Positions 25,031 through 33,684 of a stretch of DNA of 64,000 bases are shown here, one piece after another. Source of the DNA: Amycolatopsis granulosa. GTDB lineage: Bacteria > Actinomycetota > Actinomycetes > Mycobacteriales > Pseudonocardiaceae. Each line of letters starts with the position of its first letter. Position 1 is the stretch's first letter. The notes under the pieces were generated by a model, which saw only the letters and a list, made by a program, of their open reading frames with translations, was not told the DNA's origin and searched no databases. The stretch is taken from positions 3,410,001 through 3,474,000 of the forward strand of contig NZ_JAANOV010000001.1 of NCBI RefSeq assembly GCF_011758745.1, written 5' to 3'. The translations under genes were made by a program, and so were the position numbers.

Positions 25031-25468
25031 ATGGCACGCGAAGTACAGATCACGATCGACTGCGCCGACCCCGCGGGGCTGGCGGTGTTCTGGGCCGAGG
25101 CACTCGGCTACCAGGTGCAGGGCCCGCCCGCCGGGTTCGAGTCGTGGGAACAGGCGCTCGACGCGATGGGCGTGCCCGCCGAACGGCGCAACGACGCCTC
25201 CGCGGTGGTCGACCCGGACGGCGCCGGGCCGCGGCTGTTCTTCCAGCGGGTGCCGGAGGGCAAGCAGGTCAAGAACCGCCTGCACCTGGACGTGCGCGCC
25301 GCCCCCGGCCTCCGGGGTGACGAGCGGATGGCGGCGCTGGAAGCGGAGGCGGACCGGCTGATCGCCCACGGCGCGAAGCGCCTCGAACGCTTCGAGCCGC
25401 ACCCGCCGATGGGCGCCGGGCACATCGTCATGGCCGACCCGGAGGGCAACGAGTTCTGCCTGGACTGA
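25031..25468 (+). CDS. VOC-superfamily (glyoxalase-like) protein
   Basis: A 145-residue protein with paired beta-alpha-beta units. It starts VQITIDCADPAGLAVFWAEALGYQVQGPPAGF and ends GHIVMADPEGNEFCLD, where the final Glu is the usual metal-ligand position. KNRLHLDVRA supplies the His of the central strand. Such actinobacterial proteins are annotated as glyoxalase/dioxygenase-like; the reaction is unknown. ATG 25031 lies 2 nt after the DinB gene. Confidence 0.85.
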   Translation: MAREVQITIDCADPAGLAVFWAEALGYQVQGPPAGFESWEQALDAMGVPAERRNDASAVVDPDGAGPRLFFQRVPEGKQVKNRLHLDVRAAPGLRGDERMAALEAEADRLIAHGAKRLERFEPHPPMGAGHIVMADPEGNEFCLD

Positions 25469-25533
25469 CCGCCGGGCCGGAGCCCGGTGCGTCTCGCCGC
25501 TCGTGACCTCGCCGGGTTCTGCCCGGGGCCGGG

Positions 25534-25971
25534 CTAGTCGCCGTACTGGCCGCGGCGGCCGCGTTTCACGTCGCCCCGGCGCTTCTTCGCCGCCAGCCGC
25601 CGCTCCTTCGCGCCACGCGACGGTTTGGTGGGGCGCCGGGGTGGCGGGGGCGGCGCGGCCGCCGCGCGCAGGGCCGCGGCCAGGCGCTCCCGCGCGGCCT
25701 CCCGGTTGGCCAGCTGGGCGCGGTGTTCGCTGGCCGCGATGGTGAGCACGCCGTCGGCCAGCCGGGAGCGCAACCGCTCCAGCAGCCGCGGCCGCAGGTC
25801 CTCCGGGATCGAGGGCGACCGGGCCACGTCGAACGACAGCTCGACCCGCGAGTCCGTCGTGTTGACGCCCTGGCCGCCCGGCCCGGACGAGCGCGAGAAG
25901 CGTTCGCGCAGCTCGGCGGCCGGGATCACCAGCCGCCGGGACACGTGCAGGTCAGAACCGGGGGTGGTCAC
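25534..25971 (-). CDS. arfB: Alternative ribosome-rescue factor ArfB (peptidyl-tRNA hydrolase)
   Basis: A 145-residue class-I release-factor-like protein. The catalytic GGQ lies in RSSGPGGQGVNTTDSRVEL (about residues 30-34), and the Lys/Arg-rich tail (KPSRGAKERRLAAKKRRGDVKRGRRG) inserts into the empty mRNA channel of stalled ribosomes. It hydrolyses peptidyl-tRNA on non-stop complexes. Its start overlaps the purM stop by 20 nt in another frame, so it is probably cotranscribed with purFM. Confidence 0.93.
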   Translation of the reverse strand: MTTPGSDLHVSRRLVIPAAELRERFSRSSGPGGQGVNTTDSRVELSFDVARSPSIPEDLRPRLLERLRSRLADGVLTIAASEHRAQLANREAARERLAAALRAAAAPPPPPRRPTKPSRGAKERRLAAKKRRGDVKRGRRGQYGD

Positions 25972-27022
25972 CGCTCAGCACGGCGCGCGGGGCGTCGCTG
26001 TCCTCGGTCGTGCGGATCTCGCCCAGCACCCAGGCCGGCACGTGCCGGGCGGTGAGCACGGCCAGCGCGCGGTCGACGTCCTCGGACCCGACCACCGCGA
26101 CCATACCGACGCCCATGTTGAACGTCTTCTCCATTTCGGCCCGGTCGACCTTGCCGCGCTGCTGGATCAGCGCGAACACCGGCGCCGGCGTCCACGTGCT
26201 GCGTTCCAGCTCGGCACGCAGCCCGGCGGGGATCACCCGCGCCAGGTTCGCCTCCAGCCCGCCCCCGGTGACGTGCGCGAAGGTGCGGACGTCGGCCTCG
26301 GCGGCGAGGGCCAGGCAGTCCTTGGCGTAGATGCGGGTGGGTTCGAGCATCTCCTCGCCGAGGGTGCGGCCGAACTCCTCGACGTGCCCCTCCAGCGGCA
26401 TCCGGGCGATCTCCAGCAGCACGTGCCGGGCCAGCGAGTAGCCGTTGGAGTGCAGCCCGGACGCGCCCATGCCGATGACCACGTCACCCGGGCGGACCCG
26501 CTCCGGCCCGAGCACCTCGGACGCCTCGACCACACCCACCCCCGTGGCGGAGATGTCGTAGTCGTGCTCGCCCATCAGGCCCGGGTGCTCGGCGGTCTCG
26601 CCGCCCAGCAGCGCGCAGCCCGCCTGGACACAGCCCTCGGCGATACCGGCGACCAGCGCGGCGATCTTCTCCGGCACCACCTTGCCGACGGCGATGTAGT
26701 CCTGCAGGAACAGCGGCTCGGCGCCGGTCACCACCAGGTCGTCCACGACCATCGCGACGAGATCGATGCCGACCGTGTCGTGCTTGTCGAGCGCCTGCGC
26801 GACCGCGATCTTCGTGCCCACGCCGTCGGTGGAAGAAGCGAGCACCGGCTCCTTCCACCGGTCGAGCTTGAGCGAGAACAACCCGGCGAACCCGCCGACC
26901 CCGCCCAGCACCTCGGGCCGGCTCGCGCGCTCCGCGTGCGGCTTCAGCAGCTCGACGGCCTGGTCACCGGCCTCGATGTCGACGCCGGCGGCGGCATAGG
27001 TGGCGCTGGTGGACTCGCTCAC
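25952..27022 (-). CDS. purM: Phosphoribosylformylglycinamidine cyclo-ligase PurM
   Basis: A 356-residue AIR synthetase. TYAAAGVDIEAGDQAVE opens the protein, the ATP-binding ASSTDGVGTKIAVA and GIDLVAMVVDDLVVTGAEPLFLQDYIA follow, and GGGLEANLARVIP closes the fold. It closes the imidazole ring of FGAM to AIR in the cytoplasm. GTG 27022 is preferred (AGGAG 10 nt upstream, family-like start SESTSATYAAAG). GTG 27055, which overlaps purF, would add 11 residues. It is downstream of purF in the same operon. Confidence 0.95.
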   Translation of the reverse strand: MSESTSATYAAAGVDIEAGDQAVELLKPHAERASRPEVLGGVGGFAGLFSLKLDRWKEPVLASSTDGVGTKIAVAQALDKHDTVGIDLVAMVVDDLVVTGAEPLFLQDYIAVGKVVPEKIAALVAGIAEGCVQAGCALLGGETAEHPGLMGEHDYDISATGVGVVEASEVLGPERVRPGDVVIGMGASGLHSNGYSLARHVLLEIARMPLEGHVEEFGRTLGEEMLEPTRIYAKDCLALAAEADVRTFAHVTGGGLEANLARVIPAGLRAELERSTWTPAPVFALIQQRGKVDRAEMEKTFNMGVGMVAVVGSEDVDRALAVLTARHVPAWVLGEIRTTEDSDAPRAVLSGDHPRF

Positions 27023-27051
27023 GGCAAGCGGACTCCTGAACTCGACGGAAC

Positions 27052-28572
27052 TCACGGACGCCGGACGGCATCCTCAGCACCGTACCCGGCCTGGGTGACC
27101 GTCCGGGCAGCCGCATCGGCGGAGTCCAGTCCCTCCAGCACGTACTTGCCGATGAGGGCGTCGTCGGGCAGCGGGATCGGGTACTGGCCGTCGAAGCAGG
27201 CCGTGCACAACCGGGTCTTGGGCTGCTCGGACGCCGCGACCAGGCTCTCGAGCGACACGTAACCCAGGGAATCCGCGCCGATCAGGCGGCGGATGCCCTC
27301 CAGGTCGGCACCGTTGGCGACGAGTTCGGCGCGCGAGGCGAAGTCGATGCCGTAGAAGCACGGCCACCGCACCGGCGGCGACGCGATCCGGACGTGCACC
27401 GCGACCGCGCCGGCCTCGCGCAGCATCCGCACCAGGGCGCGCTGGGTGTTGCCGCGGACGATCGAGTCGTCCACCACGACCAGCCGCTTACCGCGGATGA
27501 CGTCGCGCAGCGGGTTCAGCTTCAACCGGATGCCCAGCTGGCGGATGGTCTGCGACGGCTGGATGAAGGTGCGGCCCACGTAGCCGTTCTTGACCAGGCC
27601 CTGGCCGTACGGGATGCCGGACGCCTGCGCGTAGCCGATCGCGGCGGGCGTGCCGGACTCGGGCACCGGGATGACCAGGTCGGCCTCCGCCGGGTGCTCG
27701 GCCGCGAGCCGCTTACCGATCTCCACGCGGGTGCCGTGCACGCTGCGGCCGGCGATGGAGGTGTCCGGGCGGGCCAGGTAGACGTATTCGAAGATGCAGC
27801 CCTTGGGTTCCGGGCTGGCGAAACGCGCCGACCGCAGGCCCTCGGCGTCGATCGCGATCAGCTCACCGGGCTCGACCTCGCGGACGAACGACGCACCCAC
27901 GATGTCCAGGGCCGCGGTCTCGCTCGCCACCACCCAGCCGCGCTCGAGCCGGCCCAGCACCAGCGGCCGCACGCCGTGCGGGTCGCGCGCCGCGTAGAGC
28001 GTCGACTCGTCGGCGAAGACCAGGCAGAACGCGCCGCGCAGGGTGGGCAGCAGTTCCAGGGCCGCGGCCTCGGTGCCCTTGTCCGCGGCGGCGTCCGCGA
28101 GCAACCCGACGACCAGGTCGGAGTCGCTGGAGGAACCGGTCAGCTCGCGGTGCGGCTTGAGCCCGGCGGCGCGGGTGCGGTCCCGCAGCTCGGCGGCGTT
28201 GACCAGGTTGCCGTTGTGGGCGAAGGAGATGCCGCTGCCGGTCGCGGTGTGCCGGAACATCGGCTGGGCGTTCTCCCAGGTCGAGGACCCGGTGGTGGAG
28301 TACCGGCAGTGGCCGACCGCGATGTGCCCCTGCAACGAGGAGAGCACCTGCTCGTCGAACACCTGGCTGACCAGGCCGAGGTCCTTGAAGACCACGATCT
28401 GCTTGCCGTCCGAGACCGAGATGCCGGCGGCTTCTTGCCCGCGGTGCTGAAGCGCGTACAGGCCGTAGTAGGCCATCTTGGCGACTTCTTCACCGGGGGC
28501 CCAGACGCCGAAGACACCGCACTCTTCTCGCGGTTCACGTTCGGGCTGGTCGTCGATGTGGTGGGAAACCAC
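27052..28572 (-). CDS. purF: Amidophosphoribosyltransferase PurF
   Basis: A 506-residue class II glutamine amidotransferase. The catalytic Cys is exposed after propeptide removal (EECGVFGVW, Cys18). The glutaminase domain contains YALQHRGQEAAGIS, and the PRPP site is KRLVVVDDSIVRGNT. Four Cys in the contexts PKGCIFEYVYLARPD, RWPCFYGID and LCTAC correspond to the [4Fe-4S] ligands of the Bacillus enzyme, so a cluster is likely. It makes phosphoribosylamine, the first purine step. GTG 28572 has AGGGAG 7 nt upstream. purM follows after 29 nt. Confidence 0.97.
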   Translation of the reverse strand: MVSHHIDDQPEREPREECGVFGVWAPGEEVAKMAYYGLYALQHRGQEAAGISVSDGKQIVVFKDLGLVSQVFDEQVLSSLQGHIAVGHCRYSTTGSSTWENAQPMFRHTATGSGISFAHNGNLVNAAELRDRTRAAGLKPHRELTGSSSDSDLVVGLLADAAADKGTEAAALELLPTLRGAFCLVFADESTLYAARDPHGVRPLVLGRLERGWVVASETAALDIVGASFVREVEPGELIAIDAEGLRSARFASPEPKGCIFEYVYLARPDTSIAGRSVHGTRVEIGKRLAAEHPAEADLVIPVPESGTPAAIGYAQASGIPYGQGLVKNGYVGRTFIQPSQTIRQLGIRLKLNPLRDVIRGKRLVVVDDSIVRGNTQRALVRMLREAGAVAVHVRIASPPVRWPCFYGIDFASRAELVANGADLEGIRRLIGADSLGYVSLESLVAASEQPKTRLCTACFDGQYPIPLPDDALIGKYVLEGLDSADAAARTVTQAGYGAEDAVRRP

Positions 28573-28690
28573 GAAAGTGCTCCCTGGAGACGAGGGCAGG
28601 CCTACTCAAGTGTAGATCCTGACCGATCGGAGTGGCCCCCCGTGATCAGTGGCGCTGGCCACGGTGCCCGTCTCCCCCCGCGGAGCGGCC

Positions 28691-29068
28691 TCAGCTCGCG
28701 GCGAGCCAGGTCGCCCGGCCGGTGCCGGTGGGCACCCAGCAGCCGCCGCGTGCGGGCGGCTGCGCCGGGGCCGCCGTGTCGTCCGGCATTGCGAGCAGTT
28801 CGTCCAGTACCGGCTCGGCGGCGCCGGACGTGCGCCACAGCACGGTCCGCGGCGCGAGGATGTCCTCCTCGCCGCCGGGCATCCTGGTGGCGACGACGTC
28901 GTCCTCGGCGTTGAGGCGGACGACGTCGATGACCGAGTCGTGGGCGCGGACCCCGACGACCGCGATGACGGCGCCTCCGGCGTCCCGTGGGTGCACGAAC
29001 TGGTAGCCGCGGGCGATCAGGTCCTGCAGCAGGTCGTCGATCGACCTGGGGGCGTCAGTGGAGGACAT
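28691..29068 (-). CDS. Unknown small protein in the XRE/DUF397 cassette
   Basis: A 125-residue protein, not recognised. The N-terminal 70 residues (DDLLQDLIARGYQFVHPRDAGGAVIAVVGVRAHDSVIDVVRLNAEDDVVATRMPGGE) look like a small alpha/beta domain; the remainder is Pro/Ala-rich and ends GGCWVPTGTGRATWLA. Its ATG lies inside the DUF397 gene, 14 nt before that stop, so the two are cotranscribed and probably coupled. It may be an effector or partner of the DUF397/XRE pair. Confidence 0.65.
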   Translation of the reverse strand: MSSTDAPRSIDDLLQDLIARGYQFVHPRDAGGAVIAVVGVRAHDSVIDVVRLNAEDDVVATRMPGGEEDILAPRTVLWRTSGAAEPVLDELLAMPDDTAAPAQPPARGGCWVPTGTGRATWLAAS

Positions 29069-29294
29069 CGTCGAACTCGCCGTCCTTCGCGCCCGCGACG
29101 AAGGCGGCCATCTCGTCGCGGGTGTAGATGAGTGCCGGTCCGTCCGGGAAGCGCGAGTTCCGGACGGCGAAGGTGTCCGCGGTGAGCCGGGCGACCTCGA
29201 CGCAGTTGCCGTTGGCCCCGCTGCGCGCGCTCTTGCGCCAGGTCGCGCTGGTCAGGCCGCCGGCGGGCATCCCGTTCACGAACTGGTCAGCCAT
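29055..29294 (-). CDS. DUF397 protein
   Basis: A 79-residue protein with the DUF397 core TWRKSARSGANGNCVEVARL and VRNSRFPDGPALIYTRDEMAAFVAGAKDGEFD. DUF397 proteins are small partners of XRE/DUF5753 regulators in Streptomyces-like bacteria, often encoded next to them and counteracting their DNA binding. The gene lies downstream of such a regulator (29520-30398) on the same strand, behind a promoter region with two palindromes. Confidence 0.9.
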   Translation of the reverse strand: MADQFVNGMPAGGLTSATWRKSARSGANGNCVEVARLTADTFAVRNSRFPDGPALIYTRDEMAAFVAGAKDGEFDDVLH

Positions 29295-29333
29295 ACTTCC
29301 CCCAACCCTCGGGTCAGTGCATCTGCATGGTGC

Positions 29334-29349
29334 AAATGCACGTGCACTG
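29334..29349. promoter_or_regulatory. Palindromic operator candidate 1 upstream of DUF397
   Basis: AAATGCA-CG-TGCACTG, centred on the perfect palindrome TGCACGTGCA, lies 40 nt upstream of the DUF397 start. It shares its core with the second site at 29390. TGCATCTGCATGGTGCAAAT immediately to the left supplies further half-sites. Confidence 0.6.
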
Positions 29350-29389
29350 GCCTTGTGGTGATCACGTTACCACCGGTTACTGCATGGGT

Positions 29390-29405
29390 AAATGCATGTG
29401 CATTT
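29390..29405. promoter_or_regulatory. Palindromic operator candidate 2 upstream of DUF397
   Basis: AAATGCA-TG-TGCATTT is a perfect 7+2+7 palindrome, centred exactly 56 bp from operator 1. Additional half-sites are TGCATGGGTA (29381) and GGTGCAAAT (29439), the latter repeated at 29329. It is likely bound by the XRE regulator encoded next door. Confidence 0.62.
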
Positions 29406-29519
29406 GGCAGCGTAGACCGGAATCGCAGGGTGAGGAATGGTGCAAATCAGGTCACTCGACCGGGCGACCAGTACTGGCCTTGATGGCCTTGTTCGATCAC
29501 CTGCCGTCAGGATTTCCGA

Positions 29520-30398
29520 TCAGAGCTCGGCCCGCTTCTTCAGCAGCATCTGACGGGTGCGATCCGGGGTCTCCGCGTCCACGGTGAGCCGGTCGAAGGC
29601 GCGGCCGTAGACCTCCAGGTCCTCCGGCTTCTCCAGATAGGACGCGCCGTTGAGGTGCTCGACGTAGGCGATGTTGGGCAGGTCCGGCTCGGCGAACTGG
29701 AGCAGCGAGAAGGCGCTTTCCGCCGCGAACCCGCTCAGGTCGAACGGGACGACCTGCAGCGCGATGTGCGGCAGTTCGGTCAGCTCCAGGAGCTTGTCGA
29801 TCTGCTCGCGCAGCACACCGGCACCCCCGATCGGGCGTTCCAGGACGGCCGCGTCGAGGACGGCCCACACCCGTGGTGGTTTCGGGCCGGTCAGCACCTT
29901 CTGACGGCGCATCCGCAGGCCCACCTTGCGTTCGGTGTCCTCGTCCCGGCTGTCCGGGTCGCCGTGGCTGACCACCGCCCGCGCGTACCGCTCGGTCTGG
30001 AGCAGGCCGGGCACGAACATCAGCTCGTAGGTGCGGATGCGGAAAGCGGCTTCCTCCAGCCCGATGTAGTTGTCGAACCAGCTGGGCACCAGGTCGTTGT
30101 AGGGCTGCCACCAGCCGGGCTGGTTGGACTCCTTGACCATCTGCACGGCCCACGCGCGCTCGGCCGGGTCGTGCACGCCGTACATCGTCAGCAGGTCGGT
30201 GACGTCGCGTTCCTTGAACCCGACCCGGCCGAGCTCCATCCGGCTGATCTTCGACTCGGACGCCCGGATCTCCCACGCGGCCGTGGCCCGCGTGATGCCG
30301 GCCTTCTCCCGGAGGCGGCGCAGCTGGGTGCCGAGGATCATCCGGCGTGCGGTCGGGCCGGTGCCCGGGTCGGAGCCGGGGAGGTCGATGGGAGCCAT
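29520..30398 (-). CDS. XRE-family regulator with DUF5753 domain
   Basis: A 292-residue regulator. The N-terminal HTH is LGTQLRRLREKAGITRATAAWEIRASESKISRMELGRVGF (residues about 22-60). A DUF5753 domain follows (FDNYIGLEEAAFRIRTYELMFVPGLLQTERYARAV, then RPIGGAGVLREQIDKLLEL). This type pairs with DUF397 proteins and controls development or antibiotic genes. ATG 30398 follows AGGAAGGG by 6 nt; the upstream ATG at 30461 is rejected. It lies directly upstream of the operator region and DUF397. Confidence 0.9.
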   Translation of the reverse strand: MAPIDLPGSDPGTGPTARRMILGTQLRRLREKAGITRATAAWEIRASESKISRMELGRVGFKERDVTDLLTMYGVHDPAERAWAVQMVKESNQPGWWQPYNDLVPSWFDNYIGLEEAAFRIRTYELMFVPGLLQTERYARAVVSHGDPDSRDEDTERKVGLRMRRQKVLTGPKPPRVWAVLDAAVLERPIGGAGVLREQIDKLLELTELPHIALQVVPFDLSGFAAESAFSLLQFAEPDLPNIAYVEHLNGASYLEKPEDLEVYGRAFDRLTVDAETPDRTRQMLLKKRAEL

Positions 30399-30483
30399 CA
30401 AGGACCCTTCCTCGCAGAAATCACCGGCTATCCAAGTTACATCGCGGCAGGACGCAGTCAAGAGCGGTGTGGTGCAGGGGCCG

Positions 30484-30864
30484 TCACAGCCGCACCAGCG
30501 GCAACCAGTGCCCGAGGTCGGCCCGGGTCCCGGACGCGGTGACCCGGCCCTCCCGCACGGCGTCCGTCCACTCCAGACGCCCGGTGGCCAGCTCGAGCCA
30601 GGTCCGCGGGTCGGTCTCGACCACGTTCGGCGGCGTGCCGCGGGTGTGGCGTGGCCCCTCGACGCACTGCACGGCCGCGAACGGTGGCACGCGCACCTCC
30701 ACGCTGCGGCCGGGCGCGTCCTGGGCGAGCGTGCGCAGGCTCAGCCGGACGGCGGCGGCCAGCGCCGGCCGGGCCGGCTGTCCGGCTTCTCCGCTCAACC
30801 AAGCCGAAACGGCCTGCAGGGCGGTACGCAATTCGGCAGGGTCAACCGGACGCGGTGCGGGCAT
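30484..30864 (-). CDS. Sterol-carrier-like small protein (Rv0807-type)
   Basis: A 126-residue protein of the SCP2-like 'sterol carrier family' group that sits near purF in actinobacteria. It opens [27 protein letters not shown] and continues with [42 protein letters not shown] and a C-terminal [16 protein letters not shown]. The middle part matches the lipid-binding beta-sheet of SCP2 domains. The ligand is unknown. ATG 30864 is used; the longer frame is antisense to the promoter of the next gene, which diverges. Confidence 0.75.
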   Translation of the reverse strand: MPAPRPVDPAELRTALQAVSAWLSGEAGQPARPALAAAVRLSLRTLAQDAPGRSVEVRVPPFAAVQCVEGPRHTRGTPPNVVETDPRTWLELATGRLEWTDAVREGRVTASGTRADLGHWLPLVRL

Positions 30865-30928
30865 GATCAGACAGTAGAGTGCACAGGAGCACACTGAGCA
30901 CAGCGACGCGGAAACACGGGGTTCGCAC

Positions 30929-31552
30929 ATGGCGCAGCGGGACGAGGCAGATCGGCTTCTACCCAATCCTCAGCCCGAGCACAAGCCGGGCAAGCCCAAG
31001 ATCACCGAGGAGATGCGCGCCAACGCCAGGGCGAACCCGAACAGCTGGCTCTACGTGATCGACGAGGCGTTCGACCCCAATGGGCCGGTGCCGTCGTGGG
31101 CCGTCGTCGGGGCCTACCCGGTGAACGGCAGCGGTGACATCGTGGAGGACTTCCACCCCAACGATCGTTACCGGCCGTCGCCGAAGGCCCTCGGTTTCCC
31201 GGAACCGCGCAACGACCTGGAGCGCCTGCTGCAGCTGGTGCGGACCAATCACCGGCCGGCGAGCGACCTGCCGCCGGTGATCCTCGACGCCACGCTGTTC
31301 GTCTACGCGCTGGCCCCCATGCAGCGGACGGTCATCGGGTTCCACAACACCGACGGCCGCGTCCTCGTGCCGGCCTACACCGCCAAGTCGCTGGTGCCGC
31401 CGGAGTGGCCGCACGCCCGCGCGGTGCTCGGCCGCGACGTGGTGCCGCTGCTCGCCGGGCACCCGGTCGCGATCAACCCGCACGACGTGGTGACCGCGGT
31501 CGTCCCGGCCGAGCACCTGGTGGCCGCGCTCGAGCAAGAGCGAAAAGACTAA
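30929..31552 (+). CDS. Type VII secretion system-associated protein
   Basis: A 207-residue soluble protein. The N-terminal half ([59 protein letters not shown]) matches the actinobacterial family named type VII secretion system-associated protein, whose mark is the N-x-x-YRPSP motif. The C-terminal half is SseB-like ([43 protein letters not shown]). No ESX gene is adjacent; the nearest cluster is at 56.9-61.2 kb. The downstream genes are two secreted lysozymes. Exact role unknown. Confidence 0.75.
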   Translation: MAQRDEADRLLPNPQPEHKPGKPKITEEMRANARANPNSWLYVIDEAFDPNGPVPSWAVVGAYPVNGSGDIVEDFHPNDRYRPSPKALGFPEPRNDLERLLQLVRTNHRPASDLPPVILDATLFVYALAPMQRTVIGFHNTDGRVLVPAYTAKSLVPPEWPHARAVLGRDVVPLLAGHPVAINPHDVVTAVVPAEHLVAALEQERKD

Positions 31553-31658
31553 ACATTCCGCGCGGCGGAGCCAGTCGGATCACGCTTTCGAGGTAAGTCG
31601 ACTCGCAAAAAGCCCTCCATAGAGGCATCGTGACGACCATCGGAGGATGGGAGTCGCC

Positions 31659-32480
31659 GTGCGATTGTGGAGTTCGAAACTGCGCCTGGGCACGCTCCTC
31701 GTGTCCGTGGCATTGGGGACGACGGCGGTGTGCGGAGCCGCGTCGTCCACCGCGTCCACACCGGACTACTCGAAGGCGGAGGACACCTTCGCCGGGTCGC
31801 AGATCGCCGCGGTCGAGGGCACCGGGGACCCGCCCCGGTTCGCCGCGGACGCCGGTGCCCTGGGGCACGACGTGAGCGGGCACCAGGGCGAGGTGAACTG
31901 GCCGGGCGCGTGGGGAGCGGGCGGCCGGTTCGTCTACGTCAAGGCGACCGAGGGCACCGGCTTCATCAACAAGCAGTTCGCCCAGCAGTACAACGGCTCC
32001 TACCAGGCCGGCATGGTCCGTGGCGCCTACCACTTCGCGCGCCCGGACGTGTCCGGCGGCCGCGCGCAGGCCGAGTACTTCCTCGCGCACGGCGGCGGCT
32101 GGTCCGCGGACGGGCGGACGCTGCCCGGCGCGCTCGACGCGGAGTACAACCCGTACGGCGACGCCTGTTACGGGCTCGACCCGGCGCGGATGGTGGCCTG
32201 GCTGCGCGAGTTCTCCGACACCTACCACGCCCGTACCGGCCGCTTCCCGGTCATCTACACATCCACCAACTGGTGGAACCGGTGTACCGGCAACAACGCG
32301 GAGTTCGCGCAGTCGAACCCGTTGTGGATAGCGCGGTACCAGCCGACGATCGGTCCGTTGCCCGCCGGCTGGACGCGTCAGTTCATCTGGCAATTCGCGG
32401 ACTCGGGCGCGCTGCCAGGTGACCAGAATCTGTTCAACGGCGCACTGGACCAAGTCAAGGGATTCGCCGCGAACAACTAA
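31659..32480 (+). CDS. Secreted GH25 lysozyme (copy 1)
   Basis: A 273-residue glycoside hydrolase family 25 muramidase. A signal peptide (about residues 1-35) and a short pro-segment containing SQIAAVEG precede the catalytic barrel. Catalytic acids are in GHDVSGHQG and GALDAEYNPYG (Asp and Glu), with substrate-lining YVKATEG and VIYTSTNWWNRCTG. It cleaves N-acetylmuramyl-glucosamine bonds of peptidoglycan outside the cell. GTG 31659 with GGGAG 5 nt upstream is preferred to ATG 31647. There is no cell-wall-binding module. A paralogue follows. Confidence 0.93.
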   Translation: MRLWSSKLRLGTLLVSVALGTTAVCGAASSTASTPDYSKAEDTFAGSQIAAVEGTGDPPRFAADAGALGHDVSGHQGEVNWPGAWGAGGRFVYVKATEGTGFINKQFAQQYNGSYQAGMVRGAYHFARPDVSGGRAQAEYFLAHGGGWSADGRTLPGALDAEYNPYGDACYGLDPARMVAWLREFSDTYHARTGRFPVIYTSTNWWNRCTGNNAEFAQSNPLWIARYQPTIGPLPAGWTRQFIWQFADSGALPGDQNLFNGALDQVKGFAANN

Positions 32481-32669
32481 TGGCGTAATCCAGTCGAGTT
32501 ACGACGAAAGTCGGGCGGTCACCGGCGACAGGCACGAATCATCCACCGGTAACCGTCAATTCACGGGATTCGGTGACATCGCAGGTTTTTGTCATCAAGA
32601 ATCTCGTCCGGGGCGGTCTCCCTGCACACCGGACCGCCCATCGCGAGGGCACAGGAAGGGAATCCGGTC

Positions 32670-33527
32670 ATGTCTGCTCCACACAAGAGATGGTGGCGGT
32701 GCGCTGCGTCCGCCGCCGCGTCCGCCGCCGTGCTCGTGGTCGGCGCACTGGCCCCGGCCGGTGCGGCGCCGCGCACCACCGACGGGACGCCGATCGACGA
32801 CTACGTCGCTCGTTACGATCACCCGATGGGTTCGCAGATCACGCGCGTCGAGGGTGACCATTCGACGCCGGAGACGCAGGCGATCGCCGGCGGGGAGGGC
32901 TCCCTGGTCGCCGCGGTCGAGGGCATCGACGTGAGCGGCCACCAGGGCAACGTCGACTGGGCGGGTTACTGGGGCCAGGGGAAGCGCTTCGCCTACGTCA
33001 AGGCGACCGAGGGCACCTACTACACCAACCCGTACTTCGCCCAGCAGTACAACGGTTCCTACTCCATCGGCATGATCCGCGGCGCCTACCACTTCGCGAT
33101 CCCGGACAACGCTTCCGGCGCCGCGCAGGCCAACTACTTCGTCGACCACGGCGGAGGCTGGTCCGGGGACGGCAAGACGCTCCCCGGCGCGGTCGACATG
33201 GAGTACAACCCGTACGGCTCCACCTGTTACGGCTTGTCGAAGGGGGCGATGACCGCGTGGATCAAGGACTTCAGTGACACCTACCACGCTCGCACCGGTC
33301 GCTATCCGGTGATCTACACCAGCACCAGCTGGTGGAGCCAGTGCGTGGACGGGTCGTTCGCCACGACCAACCCGCTGTGGGTGGCGCGGTACTCCTCGAG
33401 CGTGGGCGCGCTGCCGTACAACTGGGGGTTCCACACGTTCTGGCAGTACTCCTCCAGTCCGATCGACCAGAACACCTTCAACGGCGCCTACGACCGGCTG
33501 CAGGTTCTGGCTACCGCCCGCGACTGA
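32670..33527 (+). CDS. Secreted GH25 lysozyme (copy 2)
   Basis: A 285-residue paralogue of the preceding gene with the same plan: signal peptide (MSAPHKRWWRCAASAAASAAVLVVGALAPAGA), a longer pro-segment with SQITRVEG and LVAAVEGIDVSGHQG, then the GH25 barrel. Catalytic acids lie in GIDVSGHQG and GAVDMEYNPYG; note DME in place of DAE. YVKATEG, AYHFAIPDN and VIYTSTSWWSQC are conserved. ATG 32670 follows AGGAAGGG. The 189-nt gap to copy 1 probably holds a separate promoter. Confidence 0.93.
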   Translation: MSAPHKRWWRCAASAAASAAVLVVGALAPAGAAPRTTDGTPIDDYVARYDHPMGSQITRVEGDHSTPETQAIAGGEGSLVAAVEGIDVSGHQGNVDWAGYWGQGKRFAYVKATEGTYYTNPYFAQQYNGSYSIGMIRGAYHFAIPDNASGAAQANYFVDHGGGWSGDGKTLPGAVDMEYNPYGSTCYGLSKGAMTAWIKDFSDTYHARTGRYPVIYTSTSWWSQCVDGSFATTNPLWVARYSSSVGALPYNWGFHTFWQYSSSPIDQNTFNGAYDRLQVLATARD

Positions 33528-33684
33528 GCGGGTACCACCGCCCGACGTGGCGGGTCTCTCGTCGCTTTCGCCGGTTTCGCCAGGCAGAATGCCCGTGATC
33601 AGTGCACGATGTCCGGGCGTGGCGGAACCAGGTTCGGCGTCGATACGTCCGAGCAGGGCGTAGCGATCAGGAAGGGCGACGTCG

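Noticed and set aside
33534..33555. Weak hairpin after the second lysozyme
   Set aside because: The 6-7 bp stem without T-run is too weak to call a terminator.
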